A program made the translations under genes and the position numbers. The notes below the pieces were generated by a model, which saw only the letters and a list, made by a program, of their open reading frames with translations, made no database searches and was not told the DNA's origin. A stretch of DNA of 64,000 nt from Seminavis robusta (Eukaryota; Bacillariophyta; Bacillariophyceae; Naviculales; Naviculaceae): the NCBI GenBank assembly GCA_903772945.1, contig CAICTM010000027.1, positions 62,001 through 126,000 of the forward strand, read 5' to 3'. Positions 31,825 to 41,557 of the stretch are shown one piece after another. How positions within the stretch are numbered: the stretch's first letter is position 1; each line of letters opens with the position of its first letter.

Positions 31825-33486
31825 ATGTCCAAGGAGAATCGTGTAGAGAAATCCAAATCAGCACTTCGAAGTGTTGCCAACATGATCAAGATGCCCTCGA
31901 CGTCAACTTCCTTTTCTGGGTCCACCGATGCCTCCAAGAAGCAGATTGACGATGTGCCTCTGAACGCAAAAGTGAGCAAAAAAGCTTCTTCGTCCAAATC
32001 CAAGACAAAGGTATCTCCCGTGCAATCTACTACGGTCGCGGGCAACAAGGACCTCAAGCTCAAAGTGTCACACAATGACGCGGGAAGGGTGATCATCTCG
32101 CTTTCCAACCCGGATAGAGTGCTGATACAAGTACAAGTAGACGAATCAGTACTCAAGAAACGAGTTCTCAAAAAAACCAAGAGAGTCTCGGATGAGAAAG
32201 AACGACCCAAAAAGAAAGTTACCGTCACAAAGACCAAAACTAGATCATCCGGCACTACTACCAAAGTGGCAGCCGTAGAAGTCGGCAAACCCAAAAAGAA
32301 GTCAACGCACAAGAAAAAGCCTGAAAAGCCAAGAGACTTGCCAGAGGAAGAAACCAGAAAATCCAAGCACAAGAGGACGAGCAGCAAGAGTCACGACGAA
32401 AACACAAGACCTGAACATGCTACTAGTAAAAGCCGACACGACAACAATATTTTTGCAGTGCCGCAACAAGCACCACTTGTCCCCATGGATATGGATTCGG
32501 TGGCATCGCATCACTCGTCGTACTCGGACGATGATTCCACACGAAGTCCCAAGGATATTAACCGTCACTCTGCCTTGAGTTTGACCGCGCCCAAAACCCC
32601 CAAGCCATCCATCACTAGTAGTATGGCGCAAGTCAACAATACTCCCGAACCATCCAATGTCGTCCCGGACAATGCCTCTGTCGTAACCCCATCCTTGGAC
32701 CGACGAAAGCAAGCACTCATGCAATTCAAACGACAAAGCAGTGGCTATTTCAGTGCGGCACCCCCCACAATTGGACCAGAGGACGACAGCCTTGATCGTA
32801 CGGCTCTAAACGACTTTATGAATACCGACGGCACGGAAGCCAAACTCGAAGAGACGGCCAGCAACGATGGTGGCGCCATGTCCACCGAATCGGGCGGTGG
32901 TGTCTTTGCATCTCCCTTTCAGCAACGACGGCTCATGCAACGACAACGGCGACTCGAACGACAACGATCGTCCGAGAACGAGGGTGCCTTTCGATCGACA
33001 CGATCCATCCGCAGTGGACTGTCGTCACAAGTGGACCAACAATCGTCGTCCCAAGATACCACGTCATCCGGAGTTGGACAGTTTGGCATGGTGGTGGAAA
33101 CGAAACGAACCAGTCATCATGCTCAACAACAACAACAGCAAAGACGACGAAACAGCACCAACAGTGATGGCAACAAAGCCAAGCATACACGCACCATTCT
33201 CTCCCCGGACGATGAAGACAGTGAAGCGGTAACAGCATCCAATCGGATCCGAGCCACGTTGGCAGAAGTTCGTAAAGTCGAGTTGACCAACAAGGGGGAT
33301 GCCCGTTCGGGGCGCTCTTCCTTTCAAGGAAGCTATCCACGTAACCGAGGAGACGACACTGACAATGAGCATTTGGTTTCCGATCAAGGAGGTGAAATAT
33401 CGTCGGCCAAAAAGTGGGTGACGAAAATCTGCGATAAGGTATGCAACAATAAACGAATGAGGAAAGACCATCAGAAATTACCATGA
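31825..33486 (+). CDS. Basic, largely disordered protein of unknown function
   Basis: A single exon of 553 aa, not recognised. The first ATG gives MSKENRVEKSKSALRSVANM. Residues 1-215 are rich in Lys and Ser with several nuclear-localisation-like clusters (VLKKRVLKKTKRVSD, GKPKKKSTHKKKPEK, KSKHKRTSSK). A short ordered-looking segment, GRVIISLSNPDRVLIQVQVD (about 89-108), may form a beta hairpin. The middle is Ser/Pro/Thr-rich. The segment at about 365-385 is Gln/Arg-rich (FQQRRLMQRQRRLERQRS) and probably helical. A poly-Gln stretch precedes a Glu/Asp-rich tail. The open frame is long and GC-balanced, so I think it is real. A nuclear scaffold or RNA/DNA-associated role is a guess. Confidence 0.6.
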   Translation: MSKENRVEKSKSALRSVANMIKMPSTSTSFSGSTDASKKQIDDVPLNAKVSKKASSSKSKTKVSPVQSTTVAGNKDLKLKVSHNDAGRVIISLSNPDRVLIQVQVDESVLKKRVLKKTKRVSDEKERPKKKVTVTKTKTRSSGTTTKVAAVEVGKPKKKSTHKKKPEKPRDLPEEETRKSKHKRTSSKSHDENTRPEHATSKSRHDNNIFAVPQQAPLVPMDMDSVASHHSSYSDDDSTRSPKDINRHSALSLTAPKTPKPSITSSMAQVNNTPEPSNVVPDNASVVTPSLDRRKQALMQFKRQSSGYFSAAPPTIGPEDDSLDRTALNDFMNTDGTEAKLEETASNDGGAMSTESGGGVFASPFQQRRLMQRQRRLERQRSSENEGAFRSTRSIRSGLSSQVDQQSSSQDTTSSGVGQFGMVVETKRTSHHAQQQQQQRRRNSTNSDGNKAKHTRTILSPDDEDSEAVTASNRIRATLAEVRKVELTNKGDARSGRSSFQGSYPRNRGDDTDNEHLVSDQGGEISSAKKWVTKICDKVCNNKRMRKDHQKLP

Positions 33487-33731
33487 GGTACCAAAAAGAA
33501 TAATCGAAACACCCAGTAAAACAGCAACGTCAAATGTTTTGTGTCCTGTAGAGTTAGGTTTGAGTGTACCGGTACACGAGAAGTGGCATAATAATGAAGC
33601 TCTAGAATAATACAATGTTATTAGCTACGTAACGGATAAAAAATAGGTGCCGGTGCCGTACTCTTTGCTGCGAATCGATCTGGTGTTGGCCGGAGTCATG
33701 ACGACAATAGTCATGACACAACGAAACTGTC

Positions 33732-35067
33732 TTAGTCACCTCTTGGACACCCGTTGTCCTCAACATACTTCTTGATGTCGCCTCCAGTGCTAAGAGCGCA
33801 TCGGTACGTTGTCTGATTCCAGGGACAGCCATTTTTATGTGCGTACTTGAGCACATCGAGATGTCCATTGGGAGCAGCATTACTGGTTGTCTTTTCATTC
33901 CAAGGACATCCATGTTCATGAGCCCACTTGAGGATCTTCATGTGCCCACCCATGGCAGCAGCAGCACATGTGTCTCCATCCCAGGGACAGCCATTCTCGT
34001 GAGCCCATTTCACAACATGGAGGTGGCCCCCCAAAGCAGCTTTCCAGCAGGTTGCTGCGTTCCAGGGACATCCATTCTCATGAGCCCATTTCACAACATC
34101 AAGGTGGCCGCCCTCTGCAGCTGCCCAGCAGGTTGCTGCGTTCCAGGGACAGCCATTCTCGTGTGCCCATATCACAACATGGAGGTGGCCTTCCTTAGCA
34201 GCTTTCCAGCAGGTTGCTGCGTTCCAAGGGATGCCATTCAGTCGCAACAATTGTAGAATGCCCAAATGACCACCTTCAGCAGCTTCCGTGCACATCATCA
34301 CTGTGAAAACATCATTATTTCCACGCCATTCCAAAAGACCTTTTTCGTGTGCGTGCTCCACAATGCCCTGATGCCCATTTTGAACAGCGAGAAAGATTGG
34401 CAGTGTGGTCATTTTCTTGCCATTTTCATGCGCATATTTCAAAACTGCCAGATGACCTCGCTTGGCAGCTTTGTCACATGTGCCCATGTGCCATGTGGAA
34501 TGATTCCATGGACAGCCGTTTTCGTGTGCCCATTGGAGCATTTCCAAGTCACCACGTTCGGCAGCGGCATCAATGGCAGTGGGTGTAAAAAAATTGGCAT
34601 CGGGATCGGGATCGCCCGAGGGGTCAACAAGTGGAGGATGCCATGGATATCCTATCTCTTCAGATCTAGCTAGCCCACTGAAGCACCCGAAGGTTTCCAT
34701 GCTTGGCAATCGCTGTGCATACTCCTGTATAGAGTGGATTCTTGCGCCTGGAACCATCGCTGTGCCAATGCTCGGCGCAGGCTTCATTGAAGAATGCAGC
34801 GCTGTAGTAGGTGTCGGTGCTGATTGTTGGGCGTTGCTCGAAGATTGCTTTTACCAAAGGAGGATGCTCCACTGAGTCACAAAAGTCTTTGTAGATTTTG
34901 TTCATTTTCTTGCTGACGGCTCCCACAAAGGCATAGTGGCCCATGCCAAGAAAGGAAAAGATATTGTCGCGAATTTTTCCGTGATTGTCATGCAAGACAA
35001 GAGGAGAGCATTTGTCATAGAGCTGCTTCGTCTGGTGATTGATTGCGGGCGACCAATCAAAGAACAC
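33732..35067 (-). pseudogene. F-box-like/ankyrin-repeat gene with a 4-bp CTAG frameshift
   Basis: The N-terminal part (35067-34666) reads NIFSFLGMGHYAFVGAVSKK, resembling an F-box-like module, then NEACAEHWHSDGS, and stops at LQWAS. The ankyrin part (34787-33732, with some N-terminal out-of-frame codons) contains about nine repeats of the type W-A-H-E-N-G-C-P-W-N with A-A-x-G-G-H-L-D-V-V-K. The two frames join if one CTAG of the CTAGCTAG at about 34668-34675 is removed, giving an uninterrupted W-A-R-S-E-E. So a 4-bp tandem duplication breaks the gene. No ATG precedes the first frame before a stop near 35103, so the true start may be in another exon. Otherwise the ankyrin frame is intact, which suggests a very recent loss, a polymorphism or an assembly error. 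Confidence 0.7.
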
Positions 35068-37600
35068 GCGAGTAGAAAAGGGGTAGAAAGCTAAAACGAA
35101 AGATTATGGTACAGAATGGTTGCCTTATACGTTGTGGCATAGGTTGAGGCGACGACCAAGGCAAGAGAGGACATTCATCATACCAGGTAGAGATGGAAGA
35201 GACTGGAGCAATAAGCAACACGCCAAACAGGAGAACTGACTCTATGTGCAACGAGGACGATCGAACCAAACCACAGAGGAAACATCGCAGGACAACACCT
35301 AACTAAAACAGAATGGAAACAAATGGTTAGACTTGAGCTGCTGAGAGCAAAAGCAAAGCAAGGCCAAATGCATGCATTCGGCTCGAGCAAGAAGAGCAAA
35401 GCAAGGCCGTACCGTATGCATGCATGCCACGTTTGGTCAGCAAAGACGGCGAGGGACACACTCCCAGAGCCCCCGGGCATGCCAATGATTGACTCCGAAG
35501 AGCAAAGAACTACTAAGTAAGTGGCATGCAGGCAGCGAATGTTCAGTTGTAAGTTAGGGCTGGCTGCTCTTGGATCGACTCACTCGAAGGTTGCTGGTCT
35601 CGGTTCTACCTACGGTGCCGGGTACGCCAAAAAGGACCCAACCCAAGAGCACAAGAGTCAAAAGAGATACCATGCGGTCGGTGAGACGCGAGAGACCCGC
35701 AAACAGCAACTATATCGTGCATGAGGACGAACTACTATCCCATCAGGAACCACCGCCAGACGACACCTTACCAGCGAATTGACCAAAGGGGCGTAACGGC
35801 AAGATAATTCCGCGGGGATCCAAAGGAACCACATGCCCAAGGAGCAGCTGCAAGAGCACTGGGTCATGTAGGAGCCATCGTCGTCCATGTCTTCGAGAGG
35901 AAGAAGAAGGCGGAAGAGGGTGATGCTGAGTGAAAAAGCTTGCTTGAGGCAACGGCGTCACAAGTCAAGGCGAGAATGAGCGAGACGCGAGCGACCCGCA
36001 AACAGAAGAACCGACTTCACGTGAAGCAACGAGGACGAACGAGGAAACAAAACAGAAGAACACCAAAACCAAGGAGGGCGTGAAACCAACGACCATGCAT
36101 CATTGATTCATGACGAAAGGAGAAAAAGCAGGAATAAGGGTTGACTCAGAAACAATGGAGGAAATGGTACCGGTACGTACCACTTTCCGGTGTAGAGTGA
36201 ACGGAACGCACTCATGAAAATGGCCGCCCATTCACTCTTCTTATAGGCTCGAAGCAGCTGCAAGCAGCACCGGAAAATGGCACCAGGTACCATTGTGAGA
36301 GTCGTTGAGAGAAGAATGTGAACTGACCTTGGCCGTTTTCGAAACTAGAATGGACTCGACTCTGATCGTCTTTTGAGACTTGGTGCGAACGCGAAGGACC
36401 AACCCCAACGGCACCATGTCAAATGACAAAGGAGAACAAACAGAAACAGGAAGGTTAGCGACTTGTTGCAACGACAAAAGAAAAGCGAAAAACTGTTTAG
36501 GCGCCATGTTTCCGGTGGAGAATAAATGGAACGACCTCACGCAGAGAGGCCGCCCACTCACACTCCTTTCACAGGCTCGAAGCAGCTGCAAGCAGCACCG
36601 GAAAATGGCACCATTGTGAGAGTCTGTGAGAGGAATTGAACTGACCTTGTTTGCATGGATGAGACGACTCTGAATCGTCTTTGAGACTCGAACACGAACC
36701 AACCAACGACCAATCCTTGTCAATGACGTAAAGAGGAAAAGCAGAAGGTTAGTAAGGCTTGACTCGGAAATAATAGAGGAAATGAAGGGACGGTTGGTAC
36801 CATGTTCCAGCGAATGACGGGGGCGAAGCCAGCGAGTCATTCCACAAGGGCCCCCGAAGGAGCGGCTGCAAGCAGCACCGGAACATGGCACCATTGTGAG
36901 ATTCTGTGATGGGAGTGTGAACTGACCTTGTTGTGGATCGATGAGACTCGAGCCAAAACGGCCGATGATTGTCAACGGCCAACGTGCATTGAGCAGATCT
37001 ACCGTACTGTACTGGTACAGTACCTACGAGGAAGAGACAAGGGTTGAGGCGCCACAGTTTGCTTACTTCTCTGAAACGAGCACTGAATGAAAGACAGAAG
37101 TACCGACTTTACCTTGCACGAGGACGAACCACCCCAACAAAGGACTGGAAGAGGAACGGCCACGGCGCCATTGTCAACATTGAGCAGACCTACTTTGGGA
37201 ACTAAAGAGGATGAGGCTGCAACGATTGGTCGACGACCGTGAAAAAGCAATGGCACAGAAGACAGGAACAAGTGGACTTTACCTTGCACGAGGACGAACC
37301 ATCCCCACAAAGGAACCACCGCAAGATGACTCTGGATCCGTTCAACCACACAGCGGTCCGCCGAGGGTTCATCAAAGAAGAACATCTCGAGGTACGTGAA
37401 CGTGGGACTCTCAATACCATCATTGTCATCGTCATGCATGTCTTCAAAGAAGAAGTTGTTGCACGTTGTGTGCTGCGAGAAAAAGAGCTCTGTTTGAGGC
37501 ACGCAACGGCGTTTCATGATTTTTGGCAAGACCAACTCAAACTCAAACTCAAAATCAAAAAGAAGAAACCAAGACCGGAAGGTGTCAACATCAAAAATAA
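35068..37600. repeat. Degenerate repeat field, three clear ~300-bp units
   Basis: The anchor GCAGCTGCAAGCAGCACCGG lies at 36254 and 36582, with a near copy (GCGGCTGC...) at 36863; a weaker relative is near 35839. Each of the three is followed by an ATGGCACCA...TTGTGAGA block and then GAACTGACCTTG. The first two are also preceded by TTTCCGGTG and GCCGCCCA. A second repeat family, TTTACCTTGCACGAGGACGA, occurs at about 37107 and 37278, with weaker copies near 35715 and 36025; ACGCGAGAGACCCGCAAACA-type blocks occur near 35690 and 35990. Long minus-strand ORFs reflect the repeats (DSHNGAIFRCCLQLLRA recurs). No known domain is visible. Confidence 0.75.
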
Positions 37601-38493
37601 ATCAAAATGGTGGCGTCATTTGATTGCCGTTTCATTTCAAAATGGATACGGCCGTCGGCAAAAGGTGCGATCGAGTGGTGGTTGATTGTTGCCACCGATA
37701 TGGGCCACATTCTCAGTACCGGTACTGTACGGTACTTCGAAGATCTCTTGCTTTGTTGTCCCACTCCCACTGCCGGTAGTGCCATGATGTTCTTGTTTCG
37801 ACCGCCTTTTGTGGTCTCTCCTTAGTTGACGTCCCGATGTTAAATGCTACTAATCATTGTGTGAAACAGAAAATGTTCTTGTTTCGACCGGACATCATGA
37901 CATCATCGTCGTGGTCAAGGCGACAGGCGAGAGACTACGGCCTGAGCTGCCTCTGCATCTACTGTGCCGGTACCGTACTACCTAGCTGGAGATTCTCCAT
38001 AGTGAGTTAAAAGTTGCTGCCAAAGTCGTCAATGAGCTGAGTGAATGACGATCCATAACGCAAAAGATTGGATGACCTCATCACTATGGCAAAAAAGGAT
38101 CTTGCGGCGATAAAATAATATTGCGAGTGCTATCTGGAATTCATTAGCTAGTCTAGCTGGCTATTACTGTAGGCAACAAGCAACAGGGGGTTGTTTCTGA
38201 GCTGTCTCAGAAAAAAAATCCATGTTCAGCCACTTTTTGCCATATGATTGCATGACACAGCTGCAGGGTTCCACTCAAGCTATGCATAGCTAGCGCACTC
38301 AATGAAAGAAAGCTATGAAAGATTATGGTACAGATTTGTTGGGTTGCCTTCTTGGAAACTAGATGTGAGCAGATCATTTCCTGGGCTCATGGCTGCGCGA
38401 GGCTCATGTCAAGGCAAAGCCCTTGGCCAAGATCCGATGATGATTGAATTGAATCGAATCCTTCAATCATTTTCCACCACCTCCAGCTCCATC
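37601..38493. other. Intergenic, no gene seen
   Basis: No gene recognised. GTACC/GGTAC-type palindromic words cluster near 37718-37735 and 37968-37980. Confidence 0.4.
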
Positions 38494-39675
38494 TTACGGT
38501 AAATCGTCCGTTTCCTCTTCTGGGACCTCTTCCTCTGCTTCAGCCTCTGCTTCATCTACTGTTCCTCCTCTTCTCGTCACCGTATTGTACATGGTTCCAA
38601 CGAACCTTGCCAGTGATTGAATCGACTCCGCGGCAAATCCCGTAGCCGTTGCCAAGAGCGGACAAGCCGCCAAACACCGAGCCTCGGCAATTTCACAAGC
38701 CACTTGAAGGATAAAGTTGGAATATGCGGCCACACGCAGGACAATGGCATTCTCGATCCCAGCACCACACAATCCCGGTTGTCCCATGTAGATTCCGTAA
38801 AATGCCTGGTACCCGAGCTTATTGTCTCCAAACACAATCGGAGCTCCTTCGTCGCCGGCGCAAAAGGCAACGTCTTCCTCGTCGAGCGCAAAATCGGTCG
38901 TATTGAGACAGAAATAGCCGGTATTGTCGGGGATATTACAGTTGGTGCCTCGTCGGACCACGGTAAAGTTGGCAAACATGAGTTTCTCCGTGACAATGTT
39001 TTTGCCCGCACTCAAGAGCGGACTGGCACCGTATCCCATCCCGGTCACTGTCGTCCCGGCAGAGGGAATGGATGTATCCGAGTTGATCGCTCCAATATCG
39101 TATTCAGGGAACAGCTTGACGCCACTGATCTTAATAATGGCAACATTATTGATGAGACTGGGATACCTGTGATCGGGATTGGGCCGTATGACCTCCCAGG
39201 TTCGGTAGATTCCCTCTCCAACTCGGACATTGTTTTCTCGTTTGATAATGGCAAAACTCTGTAATCGATCGGCAAAGTTTCCATTGAGATCGTAGAGACA
39301 GTTGGCGGCCGTGACTACCAAGTCTCCTGAAATCATGGCACCACCACACCGGCGTGCATTGGCGGCATCGCCATTGTCGGGAAATGCAAAGAGTTCGACG
39401 AACCACGGGAAATACCCTGCTGTGGCTTCATCACCACCGCGGATTGTATTCGAGGGTACAATCAGTTCATCGAATTCCTCCACATCCCCAAATGTTCGGA
39501 GTTCATCCAATTCTCGTCGAAGCATGTATTTCTTGGCGGCTCGTTCGGCTTCTTGTTCCCGCTGCATCGTCTCGTAGAGAGCGGCAGAAACGGAACCAAG
39601 CTGGAAGGTTGGCCATATTACTGTTAGGATTGTTGTTATTGTTGTGGAGAACGATAGGAGTGGAGACTTCTTCAT
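38494..39675 (-). CDS. Secreted trypsin-fold (S1) protease homologue lacking the catalytic triad
   Basis: Single exon of 393 aa from the ATG at 39675 (MKKSPLLSFSTTIT); the upstream codons lack an ATG. A signal peptide covers about residues 1-31. A propeptide-like helical stretch leads to IRGGDEATAGYFPWFVELFA, the usual start of an S1 domain (normally I-x-G-G). The fold markers are present: RRCGGAMISGDLVVTAANC, LINNVAIIKI, FCAGDEGAPIV. All three catalytic positions are replaced: the His of TAAHC is Asn (TAANC), the Asp of N-D-I-A is Asn (NNVA), and the Ser of GDSGGP is Glu (GDEGAP). Family knowledge says such a protein cannot be an active serine protease. Binding or regulatory roles are known for other dead S1 homologues. 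The C-terminus adds a Glu-rich tail (EAEAEAEEEVPEEE). Confidence 0.87.
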   Translation of the reverse strand: MKKSPLLSFSTTITTILTVIWPTFQLGSVSAALYETMQREQEAERAAKKYMLRRELDELRTFGDVEEFDELIVPSNTIRGGDEATAGYFPWFVELFAFPDNGDAANARRCGGAMISGDLVVTAANCLYDLNGNFADRLQSFAIIKRENNVRVGEGIYRTWEVIRPNPDHRYPSLINNVAIIKISGVKLFPEYDIGAINSDTSIPSAGTTVTGMGYGASPLLSAGKNIVTEKLMFANFTVVRRGTNCNIPDNTGYFCLNTTDFALDEEDVAFCAGDEGAPIVFGDNKLGYQAFYGIYMGQPGLCGAGIENAIVLRVAAYSNFILQVACEIAEARCLAACPLLATATGFAAESIQSLARFVGTMYNTVTRRGGTVDEAEAEAEEEVPEEETDDLP

Positions 39676-40165
39676 GGTGGCTGGATGCAATGATAGATCT
39701 GTTCGATGTTGGTAGCCGTTAGTCAGTCAAGGTGGATGCAGAGATGGATGAGGGGCGAACTGTGGGGAGCGCTTCCGCGACGGCAAAGATCCCGTGGGAG
39801 TCCGGCCAGCTGCATTATTTTGCAGTTTTTCCCTAACCAACAAAACCGACTTGTCTAAGCAGCCAACACGACGACCTAAGTACAAACAAGTATACCATCC
39901 TAATGCGTTGAATCTGGCTAAGTATCCATAGAGCAGCGAACAACAGAACAATCGTTCAAGGTCGTTGACCAATCTTGGATGTGTATTGGAACTTTCTCGC
40001 GGAAAACCAAAAAACGAACAACGCAAAAAAGATACCGAATCAAAAACTACAGTCGTACCACAGAACACCTCGAGATCCTCATTATTTCTCCCCATCTCGC
40101 TTCCATCTTTACGATACCATAGCTAGCTAGTTATTCAACAACCCACCCAACCAACTATTATAATC
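39676..40165. other. Divergent promoter region
   Basis: Lies between the protease homologue (minus) and the small secreted protein (plus), so it should hold both promoters. No gene is seen. Confidence 0.45.
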
Positions 40166-40678
40166 ATGCCACAAATGTTTTCATTCCAGCTCCTTCTCGT
40201 GGTTCTTGCCACAACAGTTCTTTCCGTTGCCGCCGAGGCTCCGGTGTACCAACCTGCCAGTGGATTCTATAGCTGCCCCAAAGTCGGCATGGTTTGCAAC
40301 GTCGAAGGCTGCGGCTTTGGCGACTCGGATAGCTGCAGTACCATTGCCAATGGATTCGATGTTCACCTTGTGGGCGAAATTGCCGTCTACACGAGCAACA
40401 CCGACGGCGCCGATCTTTCCATTACCGGTGGGGACGATACTCGAATTACGTGCGACGACGATTGCACTTGCCAATTCGTTACCGCAGGTGTAGGGTGCGC
40501 CATTGCCACGGCAAGCGATGCATCCACTGGTACCGGAATCGTAAACATGAATGGAGAGGAATACAAGGACGTGGAGATCAACGCCGCCGTCACCGAAGAC
40601 ACCACAGATTCGGCGGCAACCACGACAACCCTCATGGCAGGAACCCTGCTATCCTTCCTTGTGGTGGCCGCGCTCTAA
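40166..40678 (+). CDS. Small secreted Cys-rich protein, possibly GPI-anchored
   Basis: A single exon of 170 aa that I do not recognise. A signal peptide (QLLLVVLATTVLSVAAEA, about residues 8-25) is followed by a Cys-rich region with pairs such as CPKVGMVC, CGFGDSDSC and CDDDCTCQF (about 9 Cys between residues 37 and 112). A Thr/Ser-rich linker leads to a hydrophobic C-terminus with Ala/Ser just before it (TTLMAGTLLSFLVVAAL), the layout of a GPI-anchor signal. A cell-surface role is inferred. There are no catalytic motifs. Confidence 0.65.
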   Translation: MPQMFSFQLLLVVLATTVLSVAAEAPVYQPASGFYSCPKVGMVCNVEGCGFGDSDSCSTIANGFDVHLVGEIAVYTSNTDGADLSITGGDDTRITCDDDCTCQFVTAGVGCAIATASDASTGTGIVNMNGEEYKDVEINAAVTEDTTDSAATTTTLMAGTLLSFLVVAAL

Positions 40679-41557
40679 CTGAAGCAGCCATGACGAGATG
40701 TTGATGCGAGAGACACGAAAGTCTCCTCGTTTTGTTGTTGAACTATCTTTAGAATCAATCACTCATTTCATTTCATTTCATTTTGCCATCCATACGGTTA
40801 CTGTACGGTATACAAGAGATCGAATCGAATCAAATCAATCAATCAATCAATCATTTGCGCAGGGGGTGCTCAGATGGGAGACTGCCGAGGAGGAACCCAA
40901 GAGAATGGACCTGTTCTACGTTTAGCATAACTTATGTACTTAGGACTGACCAAAAACTAGTTTGTCTCTAGAGCTAGCGCTACCGGTATAATTAGCTAGC
41001 TACGCTGCCCTGTGAGCTGCTTGTTGCGCCTCCAGTGAGCCCCCTTTTTTTGTTCGTGTCCTCCCTTCTGATCATTTGGTTAATTTAGGGGAACTTCATT
41101 GTTGACGGAGAAAGCCTGAGATGCGACACGCTCCAAGCGTCATCCCACTGTTGCTCTCTCTCAGCCGGAAACAGTCCTTCCCGGCCCCTTTCGAACCATT
41201 CTTTGGAAACTGCACAGCAGGATCTATCAACTCTGATTATGTAGAATGTTATCACAGAAACGCATTGACTGACATCAAAGTACAACACAAGGTCTTCACA
41301 AATTAAATGTAGCACCACAGCACATGCATCGACGTATACACCTCTCTAGCTCTAAATCCATCCATCCATGCACAATGCATTCGACAAAAAGACAATAATC
41401 ATACAGAATTCCGCGAGGAGATTCATTTCTCCATGGTGGCCCGAAATCGACGACAGTTACCCTCAATTCCGTAGCATCTCATTCCCTCGAGCACGCAGCC
41501 ATGGTGTCATGACTGGCAAAGCAAAACGCAGACCTTGACCACACAACATCACTTTCA
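40679..41557. other. Intergenic with a (TCAA)n microsatellite
   Basis: Contains AATCAATCAATCAATC at about 40832-40850. Otherwise no gene or clear repeat is seen. Confidence 0.45.

Noticed and set aside
32302-33484. Long minus-strand ORFs opposite the basic disordered protein
   Set aside because: Antisense shadows of a repetitive coding sequence, without domains.
36241-36975. 244-aa minus-strand ORF
   Set aside because: It spans the tandem repeat field; the repeated peptide reflects repeated DNA and the frame is not shared with neighbouring units.
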